NCBI RefSeq assembly: GCF_020907275.1
Contig: NZ_JAJJWI010000001.1
Location: forward strand, 114,151-178,150
Direction of reading: 5' to 3'
From: Pontibacter silvestris
Lineage (GTDB): Bacteria; Bacteroidota; Bacteroidia; Cytophagales; Hymenobacteraceae
DNA: 64,000 bases
Positions 53,865 through 61,390 of the stretch are shown in pieces. The stretch's first letter is position 1. Each line of letters starts with the position of its first letter. The translations under genes were made by a program, and so were the position numbers. The notes beneath the pieces are model-generated. The model saw only the letters and a program-made list of their open reading frames with translations. It was not told the origin of the DNA and ran no database searches.

Positions 53865-53899
53865 AATAAGAGGAGAGGCAATCTGTCTCTCCTCTTATT
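53865..53899 (+). terminator. Terminator after pepE
   Basis: A 13-bp stem AATAAGAGGAGAG / CTCTCCTCTTATT (53865-53877 and 53887-53899) with a 9-nt loop, followed by GGTATTTTG. Confidence 0.7.
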
Positions 53900-53988
53900 G
53901 GTATTTTGATCATCAGACAGATATTTTACCGTTTCATTTGAAAAAGCTATATTTTAGAGAAGAAATGTTAAACGTCTGTTAAAGATAT

Positions 53989-55785
53989 ATGAAAAAACAC
54001 CACTTGACCTTTGCTGCACTACTGGCTGTAGCAAGTGTAGGAACCAGTTGCACGCGTACCACAGAAAGTAAGGAAACTACTATTGTACAGTCTGCGCAGG
54101 ACTTAAGTCAGATATTTGAGAGTTACTATGAAGAGCGGCTTCAACTATTTCCGTTAGAGGCTACAGCAATAGCAGATAATCGTTACAACGACCAGCTGCC
54201 AAATGACATTACACAGGAGCATAAGCAAACACAGAAAGCATTTTACCAGAAATACCTGGATCAGATCAATCAGGTAGACAGGGAGATGCTGGAAGGGCAG
54301 GAGCAAATAAGCTATGATATTTTTAAATATGAGATGCAGATGTCGTTGGAAGGGCTGGAACAGCCAACAGAATTAATGCCTGTTAATCAGTTCTGGAGTT
54401 TACCTATTACCATGGCGCAATTAGGTTCCGGTGCTGGTAACCAACCTTTTAAAACGCCAGAAGACTATACAAATTTCCTGGGCCGTATTCAGGCTTTTCA
54501 GGTTTGGGGCGACACGGCTGTAGCCAACATGAAGCGTGGCATGGCAGTCGGTGTAGTATTGCCCCGGGCACTAACACTTAAGGTGCTGCCACAACTGCAG
54601 TCGATGGTGGTAAAAGACCCTACTAAAAGTATATTCTGGGAACCTGTCAAAAACATGCCGGAAGGCTTTACTTCTTCACAGAGAGATAGTATTTCGCAGG
54701 CTTACACTAAAGCTATTACACAACAGGTGGTACCTACTTACCAGAAGTTGTATGAGTTTATGCAACAGGAGTACCTGCCGCAAAGCCGTAGTACATCTGG
54801 CATAAGTGGTGTGCCAGGCGGTGAAGATAATTATCGCTACATGGTACGCTATTGGACAACAACAGCGCTTACACCTGACCAGATTTTCGAAACGGGGCAA
54901 AGTGAAGTAGCTCGCATCCGCAGTGAAATGGAGAAAGTAAAAGAGCAGGTAGGCTTTAAAGGTGATCTGCAAGCTTTTTTTAAGTATGTAAATGAAGACC
55001 CAAAGTTTACACCTTTCAAAACCTCAGAAGAAATATTGGCCGCTTTTACAGCCATTCATAACCTGATGCAGCCACAGTTAAATGAGCTTTTCGGCCTGCA
55101 GCCTAAATCGGCTTTTGAGGTAAGGCAGACAGAAGCCTTTAGAGCAGCTTCGGCTAGTGCTGAGTATAATCCACCCGCACCGGATGGTTCCCGCCCGGGC
55201 ATTTTTTATGTGCCTATTCTGGATGCCACTAAATATAATGCTGTGGGCATGGAGTCTTTGTTTTTGCATGAGGCTATACCTGGTCACCATTACCAGATCT
55301 CTCTGCAGCAGGAGCAGGAGGGGCTGCCTCGCTTTAGGCAGTACGCTTGGTATGGTGCTTTTGGAGAGGGCTGGGCTTTATATTCTGAGAGTTTAGGCAA
55401 AGAACTGGGGCTGTATACTAATCCGTATCAGTACTTTGGCCGCCTGAGTGAGGAAATGCACCGTGCTATTCGCTTAGTAGTAGATGTAGGCATGCATGCT
55501 AAAGGTTGGACAAGAGAGCAGGCTATACAGTATTCTTTGGAGAACGAGCTTACAAGTGAAGAAGCTGCTACAGCCGAAATAGAACGTTACATGGCTCTGC
55601 CAGGGCAGGCATTATCGTACAAGATAGGTGAAATGAAAATCAAAGAGCTACGGCATAAAGCAGAGCAAGAGTTAGGTACTAAGTTTAGCATCAGTGCCTT
55701 TCATGATGAGATATTAAGAGGTGGCGTAATGCCGCTGGCCGTGCTGGAGAATCATATGAATGAGTGGATTGAGCAGCAAAAATAA
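53989..55785 (+). CDS. DUF885-family peptidase-like lipoprotein
   Basis: A 598-residue lipoprotein (VGTSC lipobox, Cys at 21). DUF885 proteins are largely helical and related to M32/M3-like zinc peptidases; the metal motif is visible as LFLHEAIPGHHYQ at about residue 422, with a conserved Glu region further on (WALYSESLGKELG). The mature protein would be in the periplasm or on the outer membrane. The exact substrate is unknown, though dipeptide or oligopeptide cleavage is the common suggestion. It follows pepE in the same direction but beyond a terminator, so it is a separate unit. A very strong hairpin follows downstream. Confidence 0.88.
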   Translation: MKKHHLTFAALLAVASVGTSCTRTTESKETTIVQSAQDLSQIFESYYEERLQLFPLEATAIADNRYNDQLPNDITQEHKQTQKAFYQKYLDQINQVDREMLEGQEQISYDIFKYEMQMSLEGLEQPTELMPVNQFWSLPITMAQLGSGAGNQPFKTPEDYTNFLGRIQAFQVWGDTAVANMKRGMAVGVVLPRALTLKVLPQLQSMVVKDPTKSIFWEPVKNMPEGFTSSQRDSISQAYTKAITQQVVPTYQKLYEFMQQEYLPQSRSTSGISGVPGGEDNYRYMVRYWTTTALTPDQIFETGQSEVARIRSEMEKVKEQVGFKGDLQAFFKYVNEDPKFTPFKTSEEILAAFTAIHNLMQPQLNELFGLQPKSAFEVRQTEAFRAASASAEYNPPAPDGSRPGIFYVPILDATKYNAVGMESLFLHEAIPGHHYQISLQQEQEGLPRFRQYAWYGAFGEGWALYSESLGKELGLYTNPYQYFGRLSEEMHRAIRLVVDVGMHAKGWTREQAIQYSLENELTSEEAATAEIERYMALPGQALSYKIGEMKIKELRHKAEQELGTKFSISAFHDEILRGGVMPLAVLENHMNEWIEQQK

Positions 55786-55895
55786 CAGAAGCATATTGTA
55801 ACATGCTTTTGTTTATATTGTAGTTTATACTTGCCTGTAAAAGGTAAGGTAATGCTTACTGCTGCTTAAACTAAAGGGTAATAACAGATTTGCTC

Positions 55896-55958
55896 ATCAA
55901 AAAAGAGAAAAAGCCTGGACTACAAGTAAAGTAGTCCAGGCTTTTTCTCTTTTTTGAT
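55896..55958. terminator. Long bidirectional terminator, 28-bp perfect stem
   Basis: Perfect arms at 55896-55923 and 55931-55958 with a 7-nt loop, between the convergent DUF885 and Spy-like genes. Runs of A and T at both ends suit termination on either strand. Confidence 0.85.
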
Positions 55959-55969
55959 TTGATACTCAC

Positions 55970-56410
55970 CTATTTTTTGTCATCAAGCTTTTTTAAGAGG
56001 AGTTTTGTAAACTCACGCTCGCCCCGGTACATTTTTACTAGCTGCTTTACAGAAATTACTTTCTGATATTTTGCAGCGTATTCTTTCTCCAGGGCCAGCT
56101 CTTTTTCGCGCATTATAAAATAATTGTCTACCATGGCTTTAACTTCTTGGTTATTCATCGTGTCGAGGTCAGGGCGGTGCCGGCTACGGTAAGCTTTTAC
56201 TATTTCACGACGTTTTGCTTCAAACTCGTTGTAAACTGGCCAGAACTTTTGCGACTGATCCTGTGAAAGTTCCATTTTATCAGTTAAAAAAGCCACTTTA
56301 GCACTTGCAATATTCTCTCTTTTCTCATGTGAGCTATCGGATTGAGCAAATACCGATAAGCCAGTAAGGGTGGAAAAGAAAAGAAATAAAATAAGGGTTA
56401 ATTGGTTCAT
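55970..56410 (-). CDS. Spy/CpxP-like periplasmic protein of the ECF operon
   Basis: A 146-residue exported protein with a signal peptide ending at VFAQ. The mature part is strongly charged and helical (AFLTDKMELSQDQSQKFWPVYNEF, then REKELALEKEYAAKYQKVISVKQLVKMYRGEREF), with the L-x-x-x-Q pattern seen in Spy/CpxP-like chaperones. It is the third gene of an operon with an ECF sigma factor and a putative anti-sigma factor. A role in sensing or buffering envelope stress is likely by analogy. Confidence 0.78.
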   Translation of the reverse strand: MNQLTLILFLFFSTLTGLSVFAQSDSSHEKRENIASAKVAFLTDKMELSQDQSQKFWPVYNEFEAKRREIVKAYRSRHRPDLDTMNNQEVKAMVDNYFIMREKELALEKEYAAKYQKVISVKQLVKMYRGEREFTKLLLKKLDDKK

Positions 56411-56418
56411 ATAAAAGT

Positions 56419-56859
56419 TTAGAGATTTGATTCATCAAGCGTGTAATATTCTAACTCTTCTTCTGCTGAAGTAGGGCTAACATTCAGGAACTCCGCTGCA
56501 AGTCCCTTATGTGATACAGATAAATTTTCAAAATCTGCTGCCTCTAATGTGGCATAAGTATCAAGATACTCCACTATGTCCTGTGCAGGAATCTGCTGAA
56601 TGGCAAATGTATCTTTTTGTTCTGCTTCCCGGTTATTGTTATAGAAATACACACACACAAATAAAAGGAGCAACATTAAAGGAGCTATAGCTATTCTGCC
56701 TAGTCGCCACCACTTTGCTGAGTTTATACTAACAGTAGCTTCTTCTTGGGCAGCAGTTTGCTCCATTACGCGCATCGGTAAACGGTCGAAATAATTTTCA
56801 GGCACCTTATAAACATTGCGTTTTGGTATATCATTTAGTTTAAAATCCTCTTTCATCAT
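56419..56859 (-). CDS. Putative anti-sigma factor, single-pass membrane protein
   Basis: 146 residues with a single membrane helix at about 54-73 (RIAIAPLMLLLLFVCVYFY). The cytoplasmic N-terminus contains VPENYFDRLPMRVMEQ, a segment recurrent in Bacteroidota proteins encoded next to ECF sigma factors. There is no zinc-binding HxxxCxxC motif, so it is not a classical ZAS-type anti-sigma factor. It lies between the sigma gene (44 nt upstream) and the Spy-like gene (8 nt downstream). Inhibition of the sigma factor is inferred from position and topology. Confidence 0.72.
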   Translation of the reverse strand: MMKEDFKLNDIPKRNVYKVPENYFDRLPMRVMEQTAAQEEATVSINSAKWWRLGRIAIAPLMLLLLFVCVYFYNNNREAEQKDTFAIQQIPAQDIVEYLDTYATLEAADFENLSVSHKGLAAEFLNVSPTSAEEELEYYTLDESNL

Positions 56860-56903
56860 GCAAACGCTCTTATAGCTATTAGATAAGAATAAACACTTAT
56901 AGT

Positions 56904-57443
56904 TTAATGGTACTTGATAAATTCTTCAATTTTTTTCACTGCCAAGTGATACGATGCCTTTAAAGCACCTACAGAGGTACCTAATATCTCAGAAATTTCT
57001 TCATACTTCATGTCATCATAATACTTCATATTAAAGACGAGCCGTTGCTTATCAGGCAGACGTAGTAAGGCTTTTTGAAGTTTCAGTTGTATCTCATCGC
57101 CGGTAATGTCAGGGGAAGAGTCTATCTTTTCTGCTAATTCGGCCGCGACATCATTTAAAGGAAGAAAAAACTTTCTTCTTTTACTGGAAAGAAAATTAAG
57201 ACACTCATTGGTGGCTATGCGGTAGATCCAGGTGTAGAGTTGGGCATCTTGGCGGAAGTTTTCCAGGTTCTTCCACACTTTAAAAAAAACCTCCTGGGTA
57301 AGATCGTCGGCATCGTCGTGGTCGATTACCATTTTCCGAATTTGCCAGTACACTTTCTGCTGGTACTTCCGGACAAGCTGGTTAAAAGCCAGATTACGGC
57401 TTTCGGGGTGGGCAAATTTTTCTAAAAGCTCTTTGTCTTCCAC
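56904..57443 (-). CDS. ECF-family RNA polymerase sigma factor
   Basis: A 179-residue group 4 sigma factor. Region 2 reads VIDHDDADDLTQEVFFKVWK then YTWIYRIATNECLNFL (about 40-85), and region 4 reads LPDKQRLVFNMKYYDDMKYEEIS followed by the recognition helix EILGTSVGALKASYHLAVKKI. It heads a leftward three-gene operon with a putative anti-sigma factor and a Spy-like protein, an arrangement typical of envelope-stress control in this phylum. The target promoter motif cannot be derived from one window. Confidence 0.95.
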   Translation of the reverse strand: MEDKELLEKFAHPESRNLAFNQLVRKYQQKVYWQIRKMVIDHDDADDLTQEVFFKVWKNLENFRQDAQLYTWIYRIATNECLNFLSSKRRKFFLPLNDVAAELAEKIDSSPDITGDEIQLKLQKALLRLPDKQRLVFNMKYYDDMKYEEISEILGTSVGALKASYHLAVKKIEEFIKYH

Positions 57444-57488
57444 GGGGGCAGATAGTGGTATTCTTTAGCACGGTGTAATTTATTAATA

Positions 57489-57533
57489 AAAAAGAGAGGA
57501 TGAAACCAAACTGGAGTTCCATCCTCTCTTTTT
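57489..57533 (-). terminator. Terminator of the transketolase operon
   Basis: A 14-bp stem AAAAAGAGAGGATG / CATCCTCTCTTTTT (57489-57502 and 57520-57533) with a 17-nt loop, 25 nt beyond the transketolase C-subunit stop codon; leftward U-tract present. Confidence 0.75.
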
Positions 57534-57558
57534 ACTAACAAACGTAAACCTTGCTTTT

Positions 57559-58518
57559 CTATTGTTGTTTTCTGGCAATGGCACGCTCTGCTGCTGCAAC
57601 AATATCATTTTCTGTCAGGCCATATTTCTCCATCAGTTGGTCAGGAGTTCCTGACTCACCAAAGGTGTCGTCTACAGCTACATATTCCATTGGGAGTGGA
57701 GTATTTTTAATGAGTAACTGTGCAATGCTATCGCCCATACCACCAAGGCGGTTATGCTCTTCGCAAGATACTACACATTTAGTTTTAGCTACTGATTTTA
57801 AGATAGCTTCTTCATCTAAAGGCTTAATAGTGTGAATATTGATGATTTCTGCACTGATACCTTTTTCTTCTAGTATTTTTCCTGCTAGTATAGCCTTCCA
57901 AACCAAGTGGCCTGTAGCAAAAATACTTACATCAGTACCTTCGTTCAGCATAACTGCTTTACCCACTACAAATTCCTGATCGGCTGGAGTAAAGACAGGG
58001 ATAACAGGACGGCCAAAGCGCAGGTAAACCGGACCTTCGTAGTCAGCAATAGCAATAGTAGCTGCCTTCGTCTGGTTATAGTCGCATGTGTTAATAACTG
58101 TCATATGCGGAAGCATTTTCATCAAACCGATATCTTCCAATATCTGGTGTGTAGCGCCGTCTTCACCTAAAGTAAGGCCTGCGTGAGAAGCACATATTTT
58201 TACATTTTTGCCAGAGTAGGCAATAGACTGACGGATTTGGTCATAAACACGACCTGTAGAGAAGTTAGCAAAAGTACCTGTGAAAGGAATTTTGCCGCCG
58301 ATAGTTAATCCGGCAGCTATGCCCATCATATTGGCTTCTGCAATACCTATCTGGAAAAAGCGATCAGGGTTTTCTTTGATAAAATCTCCCATTTTAAGTG
58401 ACCCTACCAGGTCAGCACAAAGGGCTACTACATTAGGGTTAGTACGGCCAAGCTCTAGTAAGCCAGCCCCGAAACCAGAACGTGTGTCTTTTTTCTCTGT
58501 ATAAGTATATTCTTTCAT
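57559..58518 (-). CDS. Transketolase, C-terminal subunit
   Basis: The pyrimidine-binding and C-terminal half of a split transketolase, 319 residues. Visible are GFGAGLLELGRTNPNVVALCADL, the catalytic region FFQIGIAEANMMGIAAGL with the Glu that activates thiamine diphosphate, and TFANFSTGRVYDQIRQSIAY, followed by the C-terminal domain (MLNEGTDVSIFATGHLVWKA). It needs the N-terminal subunit to make active sites. The gene overlaps the vWA gene by one nucleotide (TAATG), so translation is coupled. Transketolase moves two-carbon units between pentose and triose/hexose phosphates, including xylulose 5-phosphate from arabinose. Confidence 0.95.
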   Translation of the reverse strand: MKEYTYTEKKDTRSGFGAGLLELGRTNPNVVALCADLVGSLKMGDFIKENPDRFFQIGIAEANMMGIAAGLTIGGKIPFTGTFANFSTGRVYDQIRQSIAYSGKNVKICASHAGLTLGEDGATHQILEDIGLMKMLPHMTVINTCDYNQTKAATIAIADYEGPVYLRFGRPVIPVFTPADQEFVVGKAVMLNEGTDVSIFATGHLVWKAILAGKILEEKGISAEIINIHTIKPLDEEAILKSVAKTKCVVSCEEHNRLGGMGDSIAQLLIKNTPLPMEYVAVDDTFGESGTPDQLMEKYGLTENDIVAAAERAIARKQQ

Positions 58519-59912
58519 TATCTATTGAAAATTTTTACAGTTGTTGTTGCGCCCGATCTGATGGTAAAATCCTGCACATCAGTAAATTTACTCGCCTGGG
58601 CTGTTTTCATGCGGTAAACCAATCTGTACTTTCCTGGCTGCAGTGCCATTACTACTCCATTGCTTTGTTCAGGCAGGTTCGTTACCCAACGCTGATTACC
58701 TTCATTCTCCAGTAGGTAAACGCTGCCGTAGCCCTGTATTTGTGAGGGCACCGACAACTGACCTGGAGGTGGTATAGTAATCGTATTTGTCTGCCCTTGT
58801 TTAATTTCAACACCTTTTTCAAAGATGCGAGGCAAAGTTAAAATCTCTAAATCATACTTTCCGGCTAGGTACTTGTGCCTGCTGCCAAATTGCTGTGCAG
58901 TTAAGGTCGTTTCAGAGCCATGCTGCCGGACAATAGCTATTAACTGTCCGTAAGGCGATGGACCATCCTGGCGCAAGTGTAGTTCTCCTTGTGGTGCTTT
59001 AACTTTAATGACATTGTGCTTACCAGGGGTAATAGGAAGCTTAGGCTCCACAACCGGTGGTGTGGTGTTTACTACCAGATCATAAGACAGCAAAGCATCC
59101 ACATCAAGCACATCTGACTTACCCTGAGCATCCAAGTAATGCACATAGTTGTACTCAGGTGCATTGGTAAGTGCATTTAGAAATGTCATGTTTACATTAC
59201 TCTCCACTGGCTTGCCCTGTTCATCCACCAACTCAACTGAAACAGAGGTAGGTGTTAAGGCCTGTGCTACTATTTCAGAAAGTACATTCTGGAATGTCTG
59301 TACATCTGCGGCATTAAAGTACTGACCAATGCAGCTAAGTTGCTGTTCATACTTGGGGTCAATGCCTATGCCTATAACAAAAGGGCGCAGAAAAATACGT
59401 TTTTTCTGTAGTGCCAGCGAGGTAGCACAAGGGTCACCACCACAAGACTCTAAGCCATCTGTAATCAAAATAACTACATTCCGTGCCTGTTTGTCTTCCG
59501 GAAAGTCGCCAGCCGTCTGCTGTAGCGAGTAAGTAATCGGAGTATTGCCACGTGGCATAATCTGCAGCAGTTTCTTCTTAACCGGCTCAGCATTATTTGC
59601 TGCAAAGGGCACTTCTAACTTCGTGTCTTTGCAGTCGTTGCGTTCACGCCCAAACTGATGGCCGTACACCCGCAGTGCGACCTCTACTTTTTCGTAACTC
59701 TGCAGTGAATCAACCAGGTTAGCTAGCAAGCTTTTGGCAATCTCCATACGGTCACTGCTTTCCCACTTTGCCAGCATACTACCGGAGGCATCAAGTAAAA
59801 ACAAAATGCGGGTGGTCTGCTGTGGTTTTTTTTCCTGTGCAAGCACAGGTACAGTTACTGAAAATGCCACTAAAAAGCAAAGTGTAGCAAACGTTCTGTG
59901 CCAGTATGTCAT
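58518..59912 (-). CDS. Secreted von Willebrand factor A-domain protein
   Basis: About 464 residues from ATG 59912, which opens a good signal peptide (TYWHRTFATLCFLVAFSVTVPVLAQ); an ATG at 59954 adds 14 residues. The vWA domain (about 35-230) has an intact MIDAS: LFLLDASGSMLAKW, a Thr in RGNTPITYSL and VILITDGLES. The C-terminal half is beta-rich, with segments such as SVELVDEQGKPVESNVNM and GSVYLLENEGNQRWVTNLP suggestive of carboxypeptidase-like or Ig-like modules. The gene lies between the two transketolase genes, overlapping the downstream one by one nucleotide. Its ligand is unknown and a link to transketolase is unexplained. Confidence 0.85.
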   Translation of the reverse strand: MTYWHRTFATLCFLVAFSVTVPVLAQEKKPQQTTRILFLLDASGSMLAKWESSDRMEIAKSLLANLVDSLQSYEKVEVALRVYGHQFGRERNDCKDTKLEVPFAANNAEPVKKKLLQIMPRGNTPITYSLQQTAGDFPEDKQARNVVILITDGLESCGGDPCATSLALQKKRIFLRPFVIGIGIDPKYEQQLSCIGQYFNAADVQTFQNVLSEIVAQALTPTSVSVELVDEQGKPVESNVNMTFLNALTNAPEYNYVHYLDAQGKSDVLDVDALLSYDLVVNTTPPVVEPKLPITPGKHNVIKVKAPQGELHLRQDGPSPYGQLIAIVRQHGSETTLTAQQFGSRHKYLAGKYDLEILTLPRIFEKGVEIKQGQTNTITIPPPGQLSVPSQIQGYGSVYLLENEGNQRWVTNLPEQSNGVVMALQPGKYRLVYRMKTAQASKFTDVQDFTIRSGATTTVKIFNR

Positions 59913-59988
59913 GGCTGCCTGTACGATTGTTGAATAAACTATACTTTCAGCCATAATTTAAAGAACACTGAAAGATAGTTCTAATATA

Positions 59989-60846
59989 TTAATAATCAGC
60001 AGCTATATTTACGGACAGTTGCTGAAGTGCGACTTTCAGCTGTTCATCGTTAGGAGCCACGCCATGCCATTTATGAGAGCCCATCATAAAGTCCACGCCA
60101 TATCCCATTTGGGTATCCATTAATATCATAACAGGTTTACCCTTACCAGTGGCTCCCTTGGCTTCATCCAGCGCAGGTAGCAAAGTCTCAAAGTTATTAC
60201 CATCAGCTTCTAATACATGCCACCCGAAAGCTTCAAACTTAGCTCTCAAATCTCCTAATGGCATTACTTCTTCTGTAGAGCCATCAATTTGCTGGCCGTT
60301 TCTGTCTATAGTGGCAATAAGATTATCTACTTTTTTACCAGCGGCATACATTGTAGCTTCCCAAATCTGGCCCTCTTCAAGTTCTCCGTCTCCCATCAGT
60401 ACATAAACAAGGCTGTCGTCATTGTTTAGCTTTTTGGCCTGAGCAGCTCCGATAGCCACAGATAAACCCTGGCCAAGTGAGCCGGAAGCAACACGAATAC
60501 CAGGTAAACCTTCCTCTGTTGCAGGGTGACCTTGTACTCTGGAATTGATTTTTCGGAATGTGGCCAGCTCTTTCACATCAAAGAAGCCTGCTCGCGCCAG
60601 GGTGCTATAGAATACAGGGGAAATGTGACCATTAGACAGGAAGAATAGGTCTTCACCAACGCCATTCATGTCAAAGTCTGTACTGTAATTCATTGCACGG
60701 AAATACAGCGATACAAAATAATCAGTACATCCTAAGGAACCGCCTGGGTGTCCGGAGTTAACGGCATGCACCATGCGCACGATATCACGCCGCACCTGCG
60801 CCGCAACCTGCTTTAGCTCATCGATACTCTTGTTGTGTGGATTCAC
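59989..60846 (-). CDS. Transketolase, N-terminal subunit
   Basis: The thiamine-diphosphate-binding half of a split transketolase, 285 residues. Motifs: GHPGGSLGCTDYF (about 33-45), FLSNGHISPVFYSTLA, GSLGQGLSVAIGAA and the metal-binding YVLMGDGELEEGQIWEA...IDRNGQQIDG. It is separated from its partner subunit by a vWA-domain gene. A -7 promoter element lies just upstream at 60881-60888. Confidence 0.95.
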   Translation of the reverse strand: MNPHNKSIDELKQVAAQVRRDIVRMVHAVNSGHPGGSLGCTDYFVSLYFRAMNYSTDFDMNGVGEDLFFLSNGHISPVFYSTLARAGFFDVKELATFRKINSRVQGHPATEEGLPGIRVASGSLGQGLSVAIGAAQAKKLNNDDSLVYVLMGDGELEEGQIWEATMYAAGKKVDNLIATIDRNGQQIDGSTEEVMPLGDLRAKFEAFGWHVLEADGNNFETLLPALDEAKGATGKGKPVMILMDTQMGYGVDFMMGSHKWHGVAPNDEQLKVALQQLSVNIAADY

Positions 60847-60880
60847 TTCTTTTAATTAAGGTTTATGAATTTATAATTGT

Positions 60881-60888
60881 CAAATATA
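60881..60888 (-). promoter_or_regulatory. Candidate -7 element for the transketolase operon
   Basis: Leftward TATATTTG, a full TAnnTTTG match, about 35 nt before the transketolase N-subunit start codon. There is no TTG at -33. Confidence 0.4.
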
Positions 60889-60930
60889 CAAATATTATGA
60901 TAATATCCTAGCTGAATGCACCGGAGCCTG

Positions 60931-61383
60931 TTATTTACCCAGTATTTGTACAGCGTGTTCTTTGGTTTTTACCTTTGTAATGATGTCCTGAATAACACCA
61001 TTTTCATCAATCACAAACGTATAACGCATGGTGCCCATATACTTACGGCCATACATAGATTTCTCCTGCCATACACCATATTGCTCCACAATTTTCTTGT
61101 CTGTGTCAGCAACAAGAGTAAAAGGCAATTCATATTTGCTGATAAATTTCTGGTGAGATTTCTCATCGTCGGTGCTCACTCCAATTACTTCATAACCCTC
61201 TTGTTTGATATCGCTATAGTTATCGCGGAGGTTGCAAGCCTGTGCCGTACAGCCAGAAGTATTGTCTTTGGGGTAGAAGTATAATATTACTTTTTTGCCT
61301 CTGTAGTCAGACAACTTAATAATATTACTATTTTGGTCTTTGCTTTCAAAATCCGGGGCTTGGTCGCCAATTTTTAATTCCAT
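60931..61383 (-). CDS. bcp: Thioredoxin-dependent thiol peroxidase (Bcp/PrxQ)
   Basis: Reduces hydrogen peroxide and organic hydroperoxides with thioredoxin as donor. The 150-residue protein has the PrxQ active site YPKDNTSGCTAQACNLRD with the peroxidatic Cys (about 44) and the resolving Cys five residues later. GVSTDDEKSHQKFISKYELPF and YMGTMRYTFVIDENGVI complete the family fold. It lies 7 nt after the M23 peptidase gene and may be co-transcribed with it and the FAH-family gene. Confidence 0.95.
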   Translation of the reverse strand: MELKIGDQAPDFESKDQNSNIIKLSDYRGKKVILYFYPKDNTSGCTAQACNLRDNYSDIKQEGYEVIGVSTDDEKSHQKFISKYELPFTLVADTDKKIVEQYGVWQEKSMYGRKYMGTMRYTFVIDENGVIQDIITKVKTKEHAVQILGK

Positions 61384-61390
61384 TGAGTAT

